Origin: Deltaproteobacteria bacterium
Lineage (GTDB): Bacteria > Myxococcota_A > UBA9160 > UBA4427
Direction: 5' to 3'
NCBI GenBank assembly: GCA_029261835.1
Contig: JAJDAO010000094.1
Span: 1-49,105, forward strand
DNA: 49,105 nt
Below the pieces are notes generated by a model. The model was not told the DNA's origin and made no database searches. It saw only the letters and a list, made by a program, of their open reading frames with translations. Below, piece by piece: positions 39,807 through 48,952 of the stretch. Position 1 is the stretch's first letter, and every line of letters begins with the position of its first letter. A program made the translations under genes and the position numbers.

Positions 39807-42511
39807 AGAGCTCGGCGCTCGATACACCCATGATGCGCCAGTACCTCGGAATCAAGGCGCGGCAGCCGGACGCCATCGTCTTCTATCGCATGGGCGATTT
39901 CTACGAGATGTTTCTGCACGACGCGGAGCTCGCCGCGCCGCTTCTCGACATTGCGCTCACCACCCGCGACAAGGGCAAGCCGGATGCGGCGCCGATGTGC
40001 GGGGTTCCGGTTCACAGCGCGGATCAGTACATCAAGCAGCTCGCCGCGTTGGGCCATCGCGTGGCGATCTGTGAGCAGGTCGAAGATCCTCGCGATGTGG
40101 CGGGTCGCAGGCTCGTGCGGCGCGAGGTCGTCGAGGTCGTGACACCTGGCCTGGTCGGCGATCCGGCGGGCATCGACGGCAGGCAGGAGATCTCCCTGGT
40201 GGCCCTCGACGCGGGCGGTGTGGGCCGGGCAGCCGGGCTGGCCGCGCTGGACGCGTCCACCGGCGATTTTCGTATGACGCGCGCCGAAGTCACTCAGGCG
40301 CACGAAGCCGTCCCGGAGATCCTCTGGGAGGAGCTGCAGCGGATCGCGCCGCGAGAGATCCTGCTGGTGGCCGATCTCGTCGAGGCGCTGCAGGGCGAGA
40401 TCGCTCGCTACCTGCCCGAGAGCGTCGTGACCTGCGTAGAGGCGGAGAGCTTCGATGTGTCGGACGCGCCGCGGCTGCCCGACGGATGCGATCTCAGCGG
40501 GGCCGACGGCGATGCGCGCGCGGCGGCTGCCTTGCTTCACTACCTGGGCGAGAACCAGCCCTTCGCGCTCGCCCACGCGCCACGGCTGCGAAGCTACGAG
40601 CTGGGCGAAACGGTCATCCTCGATGTCGCCACGCGCAACCATCTGGAGCTGTTCGAGAACAGCGAAGACCGCGGTCGATCCGGAACACTGCTCGCCTTGC
40701 TCGACGTGACGCGCAGCGCGCTCGGGGCGCGGCGACTGGCGCGCTGGATCGCCTACCCGCTCAGGCGCCCCGCGGCTGTTCGCCGACGACAGGAAGGCGT
40801 CGCCTGGCTGGCCGAACTCGACCGCCCGCGTGCCCGGCTGCGCGAGGCGTTGGCCGACGTACACGATCTGGAGCGAATCCTGGCCAAGGCGGTGCGACCG
40901 ACCGCGGTGCCGCGCGATCTCGGCGTGCTGCGCAGCTCGTTGGCGGCGCTGCCGGGGGTCGTGACGGCGCTCGATGCAGACGCCTGTGGCCTCTTCGATG
41001 CCGAAGACGGGACGTCGCTCGAGCGGCCGGAGGTCGTGTGCTCGCCGGAGCCGTTGCCGGAGCTGACGACACTTTTATGCGATGGCCTGATCGACGATCC
41101 GCCAGTCATCGCCAAAGGCTCCCGTGGCGCCCATGAGACCGGCTACGTCCGCGAGGGCTTCCGGCCTGAGCTCGATGTGCTGCACGAGGCGGCTCGAAAA
41201 GGGCGCGAGTGGATCGCCGGCCTGGAGGCGAGTGAGCGCGAGCGCACGGGCATCGCCAGCCTCAAGGTGCGCTACCACCCCGTTCACGGCTACTCGCTCG
41301 AGGTGCCCAAGACTCAGCTCGAGCGCGTGCCCGCCCACTTCGAGCGCAAGCAGACGTTGGCCAGCGTCGAACGCTTCAGCACCGATGAGCTGCGCGAGGT
41401 GGAGAGCAAGGTGATGGGTGCCAACGAGCGGGCGGCGGTGCTCGAGCGGGAAATCTTCGAGTCGCTGCGCCTGGCCGTGATCGATGCTGCTGAGCGGATT
41501 CGCGCTGCGGCAGAAGCGGTGGGCGAGCTCGATGCGCTGGCTTCGTTGGCAGAGGTCGCTCGCCAGGAGGGCTGGGTCCGGCCCGAGGTGAGCGACGGGG
41601 AGAGCATCGAGATCCGAGGGGGGCGGCACCCCGTGGTGGAGAGAATGCTTCGCACGCGCAGCGCTGACGGCTTCGTACCCAACGACAGTGATCTCGACTG
41701 CGGCGGCAGGCAGATCCTGCTGCTCACCGGTCCCAATATGTCGGGCAAGAGTACCTACCTGAGGCAGGTCGCGCTGATCGCGCTGATGGCCCAGATGGGA
41801 AGCTTCGTCCCTGCCGATTCGGCGCACATCGGCGTGGTGGATCGCATCTTCACGCGGGTCGGTGCCTCGGATCGCTTGTCTCGAGGTGAGTCCACCTTCA
41901 TGGTCGAGATGCGGGAGACGGCGGAGATTCTGCGCCTCGCCTCCCGCCGCAGCCTGATCATCCTGGATGAGATCGGTCGCGGAACGAGCACCTTCGACGG
42001 CCTGTCGATTGCCTGGGCGGTGGCGGAGTATCTGCACGACACGCCGGGCCTGGAGGCGCGAACGCTCTTCGCCACGCACTACCACGAGCTGATCGAGCTG
42101 GCGCATGCCAAGCCGCGGCTCCACAACGCGCACTTCGAAGTGCGCGAGTGGAAGGAGGACGTGGTCTTCCTGCGCCGGCTGGTGCCGGGCGGAGCCAGTC
42201 GCTCCTACGGCATCCAGGTGGCGCAGCTCGCCGGGCTGCCCGAGCGGGTCGTGGCTCGCGCCCGGGAGATCCTGAAGCAGCTCGAGCAGGGCGACCGTGA
42301 GGCGCTTCGGGCTGTTCCGGGAGGACTCGATGGAGCCGCTGCACAGCAGGCGCAGCTGAGCCTGGCACTGGCGTCGAGTGGCGAGACCCATCGCCTCGAA
42401 GAGGCGGAGGTGCTCGCAGCACTTCGGGGGATGGATCCGCTGGCCACGAGTCCGATGGAGGCGCTGCTGGCACTGCAACGCTGGCGCGAACGCCTGGAGG
42501 AGGGCTCGTGA
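39803..42511 (+). CDS. mutS: DNA mismatch repair protein MutS
   Basis: Recognises mismatches and starts repair with MutL. The 902-residue protein has the N-terminal mismatch-binding domain with the Phe-x-Glu motif (Phe33-Tyr34-Glu35 in GDFYEMF), connector, lever and clamp domains, and a C-terminal ABC ATPase with Walker A GPNMSGKST (near 645) and Walker B LIILDEIGRGTST (near 725), then THYHELI. The C-terminus carries the usual dimerisation tail. It starts with GTG overlapping lapB, and its stop overlaps the amidase gene; mutL is not present in the window. Confidence 0.97.
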   Translation: MKSSALDTPMMRQYLGIKARQPDAIVFYRMGDFYEMFLHDAELAAPLLDIALTTRDKGKPDAAPMCGVPVHSADQYIKQLAALGHRVAICEQVEDPRDVAGRRLVRREVVEVVTPGLVGDPAGIDGRQEISLVALDAGGVGRAAGLAALDASTGDFRMTRAEVTQAHEAVPEILWEELQRIAPREILLVADLVEALQGEIARYLPESVVTCVEAESFDVSDAPRLPDGCDLSGADGDARAAAALLHYLGENQPFALAHAPRLRSYELGETVILDVATRNHLELFENSEDRGRSGTLLALLDVTRSALGARRLARWIAYPLRRPAAVRRRQEGVAWLAELDRPRARLREALADVHDLERILAKAVRPTAVPRDLGVLRSSLAALPGVVTALDADACGLFDAEDGTSLERPEVVCSPEPLPELTTLLCDGLIDDPPVIAKGSRGAHETGYVREGFRPELDVLHEAARKGREWIAGLEASERERTGIASLKVRYHPVHGYSLEVPKTQLERVPAHFERKQTLASVERFSTDELREVESKVMGANERAAVLEREIFESLRLAVIDAAERIRAAAEAVGELDALASLAEVARQEGWVRPEVSDGESIEIRGGRHPVVERMLRTRSADGFVPNDSDLDCGGRQILLLTGPNMSGKSTYLRQVALIALMAQMGSFVPADSAHIGVVDRIFTRVGASDRLSRGESTFMVEMRETAEILRLASRRSLIILDEIGRGTSTFDGLSIAWAVAEYLHDTPGLEARTLFATHYHELIELAHAKPRLHNAHFEVREWKEDVVFLRRLVPGGASRSYGIQVAQLAGLPERVVARAREILKQLEQGDREALRAVPGGLDGAAAQQAQLSLALASSGETHRLEEAEVLAALRGMDPLATSPMEALLALQRWRERLEEGS

Positions 42512-43764
42512 GGGATCGTGCCCGCGCACGAGCGCGTCGGACGACGGCCGCATTGCTGGTGCTGCTGGCCCCGTGGCTGATGGGCGTCGAGAGGCCCGAC
42601 GGTCTCGGCGACGTGCGAGACGTGCGAACGTGGTCGTATCCGAACTACACGCGCGTGGTGGTCGAGCTGACTCGGCCGGTCGAGCTCGCGGCGGACCACC
42701 CGGTTCGTCTGGCGGCCGATCGACGCGCCGCTCGGCCGGAGCGACTCTACGTGGATCTGCCCGGCATCTGGGTGGGGCGGCGCTATGTCGACGGCGTGCC
42801 AGTTGGCGACGGGCTGCTGCGCGATGTTCGGCTCGGGCAAAATACGCTCACAACGAGCCGGATGGTGATCGATCTCGATCACTACGAGCGACACCGTGTG
42901 TTGACGCTGCAGTCGCCCGACCGCGTCGTGATCGATGTCTACGGCGCGCGTGGTCGCAAGGGAGGGCCCGACGCGCCTGGTCAGAGCGACTCGGCGCGCT
43001 CCGGCGCGCTTCGCCTCTCCATGGAGTCGCGGCCACTTCACACCGTCGTGCTCGACGCGGGGCACGGGGGCAAGGACCCGGGTGCGATCGGCATTGGGGG
43101 TGTGCGCGAAAAGGATGTCAACCTGCGCCTCGCCAAGCTACTGGCGCGTCGTCTGCGCGCACGCTCCTTCAACGTGGTGATGACCCGTGAGGATGACCGC
43201 TATATCGATCTGGAGGAACGAACCGTGATCGCCGAGTCCTCGGGTGGCGATCTTTTCGTCTCACTTCATGTCAATGCCTCGCGTCGGCGCGACCTGCGTG
43301 GTATCGAAATCTACTACCTCGACGAGGGGCACAAGCGTCACAATCTCGAGGTGGCCGCCCGCGAGAACGGCATCCAGCCCAAGCAGGTGGACACTCTTCA
43401 GCGTACGCTGGCGCGTCTGCGGATCTCGGAGGCCTCGGCGCACTCGAGGCAGCTCGCCGAGGTCGTGCATGACGATCTGATGGGTGGCTTGGCGAAGACC
43501 TACCGTGGCGTGCCGGACCTCGGCGTGAAGCGGGGACCCTTCTACGTGCTCTTCATGTCGAGCATGCCCGCGATTCTGGTGGAGACCGGCTTCCTCACCA
43601 ACCGTCGCGATGCCAAGCTCTTGCGCAGCGAGCGCTTCATCGACACCGTGGCGGCCCAAATCGCGGCGGGGCTCGGCCACTATCGCAATCGCAGTCGGCA
43701 GATCAGGGCGCGTGTCGAAGGCGGGGCGAAGAAGTCGCCGCCGCCCGTCGGAGCAAGGAGATGA
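42508..43764 (+). CDS. N-acetylmuramoyl-L-alanine amidase with AMIN domain
   Basis: Periplasmic enzyme that cuts the amide bond between MurNAc and the stem peptide during cell separation. The 418-residue protein has a signal peptide (about 1-26), an AMIN targeting domain (about 36-146) and an Amidase_3 Zn-enzyme domain (about 176-400). Zn ligands include His186 in VVLDAGHGG, Glu201 in REKDVNL and a later His in SLHVNAS; the catalytic Glu lies in ILVETGFLTN. This is the AmiB/AmiC type. Activity usually needs an EnvC/NlpD-type activator, not seen here. It overlaps mutS and glnD by 4 bp each. Confidence 0.93.
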   Translation: MRDRARARARRTTAALLVLLAPWLMGVERPDGLGDVRDVRTWSYPNYTRVVVELTRPVELAADHPVRLAADRRAARPERLYVDLPGIWVGRRYVDGVPVGDGLLRDVRLGQNTLTTSRMVIDLDHYERHRVLTLQSPDRVVIDVYGARGRKGGPDAPGQSDSARSGALRLSMESRPLHTVVLDAGHGGKDPGAIGIGGVREKDVNLRLAKLLARRLRARSFNVVMTREDDRYIDLEERTVIAESSGGDLFVSLHVNASRRRDLRGIEIYYLDEGHKRHNLEVAARENGIQPKQVDTLQRTLARLRISEASAHSRQLAEVVHDDLMGGLAKTYRGVPDLGVKRGPFYVLFMSSMPAILVETGFLTNRRDAKLLRSERFIDTVAAQIAAGLGHYRNRSRQIRARVEGGAKKSPPPVGARR

Positions 43765-46553
43765 ACGCCGCCGCGCCCTCCATCGACGCGCACCTCGCGG
43801 GGCTGCCGGCATCCGGCGACGATCGGGATCAACAGACCGCGGCCGCGGTGCGCCGCTACAACGAGGCCGTGCGGGCCCATCTGGCCGAGCTGCACCGCGG
43901 CTCGGCGTCCGGCCGCGAGGTCAATGAGACGAACTCGGATCTGACGGATCGAATGGTGCGCCGGCTCTTCGCATTGGCGGAGGAGCGCATTCTGGCCGAC
44001 GCGGGTCCGCTCGAAAGCGGCGTCTGCGTGGTGGCCGTCGGAGGCTATGCGCGGCGCGAGATGTCGATCTATTCCGACGTCGACCTTTTGATCCTGTACC
44101 GCGACGCTCTCACTCCGTATGTCACCCATATTGCTGAGCGGCTGCAGTACTGGCTCTGGGACGCCGGGCTGACGGTGGGATGCGCCACGCGGACGATCGA
44201 CGACACAGTGGCGATGGGACAGGCGGACGTGACCGTGCGGACGGGCGTGCTGATGGCGCGATTCCTGTGCGGTGACGGCGAGTTCTTCCACGACTTCGCC
44301 GACGCCATTCGCGGCGAGCTGCTGCCCGATCCCGAAGCGTTCATTCAGGAACAGCTCGATCTGTTGCGGCGAAGGCATGCCGAATTCGGCGAGTCGATCT
44401 TCCTTCTGCAGCCGAATGTCAAGGAGGGTGCGGGTGGACTGCGCGACTATCACGCGGCCTACTGGGTGGCGCGAGGTGCCCAGCCTTCGCTGCGCAGCCT
44501 CGACGATCTGCTCCACTTCGGCTTGTTGACCGAGGCCGAGATGGACGTCTTCCGTGAGGCACTCGAATTCCTCTGGTGGGTGAGAAACGAGCTGCATCTG
44601 GTCTCGGGCAGAGCCAACGACCAGATGAGCTTCGAGCTTCAGGAGCACGTGGCCGAAGCGCTGGGCTATGGCTCCATGAGCGACTGCGAGCGGAAGCCAC
44701 AGCCGGAGAAGGGAGGCGAGGCGAGCCTTCGAGAGCTGCGCTTCGAGGCCGATGATCCCGACCTGTCCGTCGAGCGCTTCATGCGCGACTACTACCGCCA
44801 CGCCCGGGCGATCGTGAACTGCTCAGAGTTGGTGCTTGCCCAGTGCGCCGCGCGCGTGCAGCCGGCGGACGACGACCGCGACCAGGTGGTCGAAGTCGGG
44901 GAGGGCTTTCGGCTCGCACGAGACCACATCGAGATTCCGCATGCGGCCCACCTGCGGGAGCGGCCGCTGCGGATGCTGATGGTCTTCGAGGCGTCGCAGA
45001 ACCACGAGACTCCGCTCTCGCGCATGGCTCGCCGCTTCGTGAGTGAGAATCTCGATCTGATCGACGAGCACCGTCAGAGAGATCCATCGTTCACCGCCTG
45101 CTTCATGCGAATTCTGAACGCGAAGAATCGTGTCATGCGCAGTCTGATGACGATGAACGACATCGGCCTGCTTGCCGCGTTCATCCCCGAATGGGAGCAC
45201 ATTGTCTGCCGCTGGCAGCACGTCATCTACCACACCTACACCGTAGACGTTCATTCGATCTTCCTGGTGGAGGAGCTCCGGCGGCTCTGGCGCGGCAAGT
45301 ACGACCAGGCGATGCCCGAGCTGACACAGCTCATGCAAGACGTGGACGATCGGCCCGTGCTCTTCCTGGGCTGCTTGTTGCACGACATCGGCAAGGGCTT
45401 CGGTGGGCAGCACTCCGAGAAGGGGGCGGTGCTGACACGAAGATGCGTTGAGAGACTCGGCCTCTCGACAGAACGAGCTGACCGCGTTGTCTTCCTGGTT
45501 CGGCACCATCTGCTGATGTCGCACCTGGCCCAGAGCCGCGATCTCTCCGATCCAAGTCTGATCCTGGAGCTGGCGCAGGTCTGCGGTGACCGCACGAATC
45601 TTCGCAATCTCTACCTCATGACGTTTGCCGACATCCGCGCTTCGTCACGCGATGCCTGGACGGACTGGAAGGGGCAGCTCCTTGGCGAGCTCTTCGAGCG
45701 GTCGGCGGAGATGCTCGAGAGCGGCGCGGATGACCCCGAAAAGGCGATGGAGCTGACCGAAGCGCGCGTCGAAGTGAGGCGAAACGCGGCGCGCGAAGAG
45801 CTGCAGCGGCTCGGCGTGGGGCGGGGCAAGATCGACGCTTTCTTCTCCGGTATGCCGCGACGCTACTTCATCGTGCACACATCCAGGCAGATCGCCCGCC
45901 ACGCGCAGGTGGTGTTGCGCCACGCCGAGGGCAAGCTCCTGACCACGGCCTGCCGGGAGATGAGGAGTGGCTTCAGCGAGTTCATCCTGTACACGGCGGA
46001 CGCACACGGCCTCTACGGCAAGGTCGCTGGCACGCTTTCGGCGCGTGGCTTCAACATCTTTGGCTCCCGTGTCTACACCAGTCGGGGCGGAATGGCGCTG
46101 GAGGTCTATCTGCTCGCCACGCCGCCGGGCGGGCCGGAGGAATGTGAGCTCGCCTGGCGACAGCTCGAGACGGAGCTGGCCGCTGTGCTCTCGGGCCGGG
46201 AGAGCGTGGACGATCTGATGCGGCGAAGCAGGCGTCCGAGTTCGAAACCGCGGTCGCCCTCACGCAAGCCCGCTCGCGCCATCATCTCGAATACGGAATC
46301 GGATTTCTATACGGTGATCGACGTAGTTGCGGACGACCGTATCGGGCTGCTCTACGACGTGACGCGCTGTCTCGATGAGCAGGAGCTCGAGATCTACATC
46401 TCCAAGGTGGCCACCATCAAGGACCAGGTGACCGATACCTTCTATCTCAAGGATCGCCGAGGCCGCAAGATTCGCGATCCGGAGCGTCTCGAGGCGTTGC
46501 GCCGAGCGATGCTCGACGCCGTGGCACCCGAGGCGGACGAGGAGGCGCCATGA
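43761..46553 (+). CDS. glnD: PII uridylyltransferase / uridylyl-removing enzyme GlnD
   Basis: Senses glutamine and adds or removes UMP on the PII signalling protein, setting nitrogen assimilation. The 930-residue protein has a nucleotidyltransferase domain (about 60-300) with GGYARRE (94-100) and catalytic Asp106/Asp108 in SDVDLL, a helical linker, an HD hydrolase domain with LLHDIGKG (around 535) and two C-terminal ACT domains (about 730-800 and 850-920) that bind glutamine. Length and order match the family. GGYARRE differs by one residue from the more usual GGYGRRE. No PII gene is in the window. Confidence 0.96.
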   Translation: MNAAAPSIDAHLAGLPASGDDRDQQTAAAVRRYNEAVRAHLAELHRGSASGREVNETNSDLTDRMVRRLFALAEERILADAGPLESGVCVVAVGGYARREMSIYSDVDLLILYRDALTPYVTHIAERLQYWLWDAGLTVGCATRTIDDTVAMGQADVTVRTGVLMARFLCGDGEFFHDFADAIRGELLPDPEAFIQEQLDLLRRRHAEFGESIFLLQPNVKEGAGGLRDYHAAYWVARGAQPSLRSLDDLLHFGLLTEAEMDVFREALEFLWWVRNELHLVSGRANDQMSFELQEHVAEALGYGSMSDCERKPQPEKGGEASLRELRFEADDPDLSVERFMRDYYRHARAIVNCSELVLAQCAARVQPADDDRDQVVEVGEGFRLARDHIEIPHAAHLRERPLRMLMVFEASQNHETPLSRMARRFVSENLDLIDEHRQRDPSFTACFMRILNAKNRVMRSLMTMNDIGLLAAFIPEWEHIVCRWQHVIYHTYTVDVHSIFLVEELRRLWRGKYDQAMPELTQLMQDVDDRPVLFLGCLLHDIGKGFGGQHSEKGAVLTRRCVERLGLSTERADRVVFLVRHHLLMSHLAQSRDLSDPSLILELAQVCGDRTNLRNLYLMTFADIRASSRDAWTDWKGQLLGELFERSAEMLESGADDPEKAMELTEARVEVRRNAAREELQRLGVGRGKIDAFFSGMPRRYFIVHTSRQIARHAQVVLRHAEGKLLTTACREMRSGFSEFILYTADAHGLYGKVAGTLSARGFNIFGSRVYTSRGGMALEVYLLATPPGGPEECELAWRQLETELAAVLSGRESVDDLMRRSRRPSSKPRSPSRKPARAIISNTESDFYTVIDVVADDRIGLLYDVTRCLDEQELEIYISKVATIKDQVTDTFYLKDRRGRKIRDPERLEALRRAMLDAVAPEADEEAP

Positions 46554-47515
46554 GCACGCGGCGGGACTCCAATCCGGTCGCGAGTGGGCCGAACGAGATC
46601 GACGCGCTGCGAGACGCCTTTCTCAGCCACGCGCGACTGGAGCGCGGGCTCTCGCCGAAGACGGTCGAGGCCTACGCGGGTGACTTGGTTCGCTTCGGCG
46701 CATACCTGGCCGAGCGGGGTGTGGAGCGACGATCGGACCTCTGCCGGGAGCAGGTCCTGGGCTTCATCGAAGCTCTGCAGGATCAGGGGCTCGGCGCTCG
46801 TAGCCGCAACCGCGTTCTGTCCGCGCTGCGTCGCATGGTGGTCTACGGTCTCGCGCACGGCCTGCTGGAGCGCGACCTGCTGGAGAACATCGAGCGGTCG
46901 CGCGTTGCGCAGCCGCTTCCGAGGCTCTTGCGGCGAGACGAGACCGAGAAGATGCTCGAGGCGATCGATATCGAGACACCGCTGGGATTGCGGGACCGCG
47001 CGATGCTCGAAATGCTCTACGGCGCAGGGCTGCGGGTGAGCGAGCTGGTCGGCCTTCCGCTCTCCGGGGTCGATCGGCGAGCGGGCTTGCTGCGGGTCGT
47101 GGGCAAGGGGCAGCGCGAGCGCATCGTGCCGCTGGGCGAACTGGCGCTCAAGGCGTTGGACGCCTATCTGTGTGACGCGCGTTCTGCTCTGCTGGGCGAT
47201 CGCCCGGACGTCGGCCACGCGGTATTCCTCAGTCGCCGCGGTCGGTCGATGACCCGGCAGAACTTCTTCGCACTGCTACGCAAGCTCGCCCGCAAGGCCG
47301 GTGTGCCCGAGGAACGTGTTTCGCCGCACGTCCTGCGGCACGCCTTTGCCACCGACCTGTTGGAGGGAGGAGCCGACTTGCGATCGATTCAGGCGATGCT
47401 CGGGCACTCGGATCTCTCGACCACGCAGATCTACACTCATGTGGGCCGAGGGCGTCTTCGCGACACAGTGGAGGCGCGTCATCCGCGCGGCTCCGGCGGG
47501 CGAAGCGGAACATGA
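46550..47515 (+). CDS. Tyrosine recombinase XerC/XerD type
   Basis: Site-specific recombinase that resolves chromosome dimers at dif. The 321-residue protein has an N-terminal SAM-like DNA-binding domain (about 18-105) and a catalytic domain (about 125-305) with all active residues: Arg162 (GAGLRVSEL), Lys186 (GKGQRER), His260 and Arg263 (HVLRHAFATDLL), His286 (LGHSDLS) and Tyr295 (TTQIYTHV). Sequence alone does not decide XerC from XerD. It overlaps glnD and cca by 4 bp, and no integrase-associated mobile features are nearby, so it is the housekeeping enzyme rather than a phage integrase. Confidence 0.93.
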   Translation: MSTRRDSNPVASGPNEIDALRDAFLSHARLERGLSPKTVEAYAGDLVRFGAYLAERGVERRSDLCREQVLGFIEALQDQGLGARSRNRVLSALRRMVVYGLAHGLLERDLLENIERSRVAQPLPRLLRRDETEKMLEAIDIETPLGLRDRAMLEMLYGAGLRVSELVGLPLSGVDRRAGLLRVVGKGQRERIVPLGELALKALDAYLCDARSALLGDRPDVGHAVFLSRRGRSMTRQNFFALLRKLARKAGVPEERVSPHVLRHAFATDLLEGGADLRSIQAMLGHSDLSTTQIYTHVGRGRLRDTVEARHPRGSGGRSGT

Positions 47516-48909
47516 AGCTGGAGCGCTCGCGCGACGATGTGCTGAGGGAGCTGCCGCCGGAGACGCTCTCGCTGCTGGAGGCGGTGATCGCCAGTGCGGA
47601 GCGCTGCGGGGGCAGTGTCTACTTGGTCGGTGGGCCTGTGCGAGACCTGTTGCTCGAGCGCGAGATCCGGGATGTGGATCTGATCGTCGAGCTGCCGGGC
47701 TGTGAAGCGAGCGCGGCTGCGACGATCGCCCGGAAAGCCGCTGTACGCGATGCTCGCGTCGTCGAGCACGGACGCTTCGGGACGGTTCGTCTGGAGAATC
47801 GCGATGGCGCGATCGACCTCGCGAGCATGCGCCGGGAACGTTATGAGAGGCCGGGGAAGCTGCCCGTCGTCGAGCCAGGCTGTCTCGAGGAGGACCTGCA
47901 ACGCCGAGACTTCTCGATCAACGCGCTCGCCATGCCGCTGACCGGAAGTGCCTCGTCGCAGGGCGCTGCGCCGATCGATCTGGTGAACGGGCTACAGGAT
48001 CTCGCGGCGAGAAGGCTGAAGGTGCTGCATCGGCGTAGCTTTCACGACGATCCGACGAGGGCGCTGCGGGCCGCGCGGCTGGCGGGAAGGCTGGGCTTCA
48101 GCCTGGCCCGCGGCTCGCGATCGCTGCTGCGCGACGCGGTGCGCGACGGTGTCTTCGGGGCGGTAAGTGGCGACCGGCTACGCCGGGAGATCGAAAAGTG
48201 TTTCAGCGAAGCGGCGCTCGGACTCGATGTGGTCACGACGCTGCGCCTGCTGGACGACTGGTATGTACTCCCCGCGCTGGAGCCGGGGCTGGCTCTGCCG
48301 CGTGAGGCCGTGGCCCCACTGCGCCGGCTCAGTCGTGCACTGCACAGCCCGCCGTGGCGCAGCGGCCGACTGCGCCCATGGGTCGCGGGGCTGTCCCTGT
48401 GGCTGGCTCCGCTGAGTCCTGCGCTGCGCGCGCGTGCGCTGCGGCGCTTCTCCGTGCGGGGCGACGTGGCCGAGCGAATTGCCGGCTTCGCGAAGAATCG
48501 CGACCAGCGGCTACGGGCGCTGGCATCGCTTCGCGGCAGAGGAGCCGTCGACGCGGCGCTGGCGGGGATCGACGAGGAAGAGCTCCACGCGCTGCATGCC
48601 TTCGCCGAGCCCGCCGTTCGCAGACGCATCGTGCGTTGGGCGGCCGAGGATCGCGCACGGCGCAGCCCGGTGACTGGAGAAGATCTGCTGGCGCTCGGGT
48701 TGTCCGGCCCCGCGGTCGGGCGCGCACTCTCGCGAGTCCGCTCGGCCTACCTCGACGGCGAGGTCGCGAATCGCGAGGAGGCCATCGCCTTGGCCGAAGA
48801 GCTCGTCAGGCAAAAGGGCACGCGCCGGGCAGCGCGCAAGCGCGTGCGCAGTGGCGGCGCGCGGCGTACGAGCCGCAAGGGTGCGAGGGCGTCCGACAAG
48901 CCGGGCTGA
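47512..48909 (+). CDS. cca: CCA tRNA nucleotidyltransferase / poly(A) polymerase family, class II
   Basis: Adds CCA to tRNA 3' ends (or adds A residues to RNA in related enzymes). The 465-residue protein has the nucleotidyltransferase head with GGPVRDLLL (40-48) and the two catalytic Asp in RDVDL (54 and 56), the RRDFSINALAM motif that selects nucleotides (near 126), and a helical body with DDPTRALRAARLAGRLGF. The C-terminal basic tail (RRAARKRVRSGG) probably binds RNA. CCA-adding versus poly(A) polymerase activity cannot be told from the motifs alone. It is the last gene of the lapA-to-cca overlap chain; the following 196 bp contain repeat copy B. Confidence 0.9.
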   Translation: MKLERSRDDVLRELPPETLSLLEAVIASAERCGGSVYLVGGPVRDLLLEREIRDVDLIVELPGCEASAAATIARKAAVRDARVVEHGRFGTVRLENRDGAIDLASMRRERYERPGKLPVVEPGCLEEDLQRRDFSINALAMPLTGSASSQGAAPIDLVNGLQDLAARRLKVLHRRSFHDDPTRALRAARLAGRLGFSLARGSRSLLRDAVRDGVFGAVSGDRLRREIEKCFSEAALGLDVVTTLRLLDDWYVLPALEPGLALPREAVAPLRRLSRALHSPPWRSGRLRPWVAGLSLWLAPLSPALRARALRRFSVRGDVAERIAGFAKNRDQRLRALASLRGRGAVDAALAGIDEEELHALHAFAEPAVRRRIVRWAAEDRARRSPVTGEDLLALGLSGPAVGRALSRVRSAYLDGEVANREEAIALAEELVRQKGTRRAARKRVRSGGARRTSRKGARASDKPG

Positions 48910-48952
48910 GCGGCCGGGCGTGTGCCGCCGTTGCTGGGTGGGGAGATGGCCT

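Noticed and set aside
39524..40864. 446-codon open frame antisense to lapB/mutS
   Set aside because: Spans the lapB-mutS junction on the wrong strand without family features.
41075..42553. 492-codon open frame antisense to mutS
   Set aside because: Shadow of mutS; no motif, and the sense strand has Walker A and B motifs.
46550..47515. Phage or island integrase
   Set aside because: Embedded in a housekeeping overlap chain with Xer-like size and no mobile genes around.
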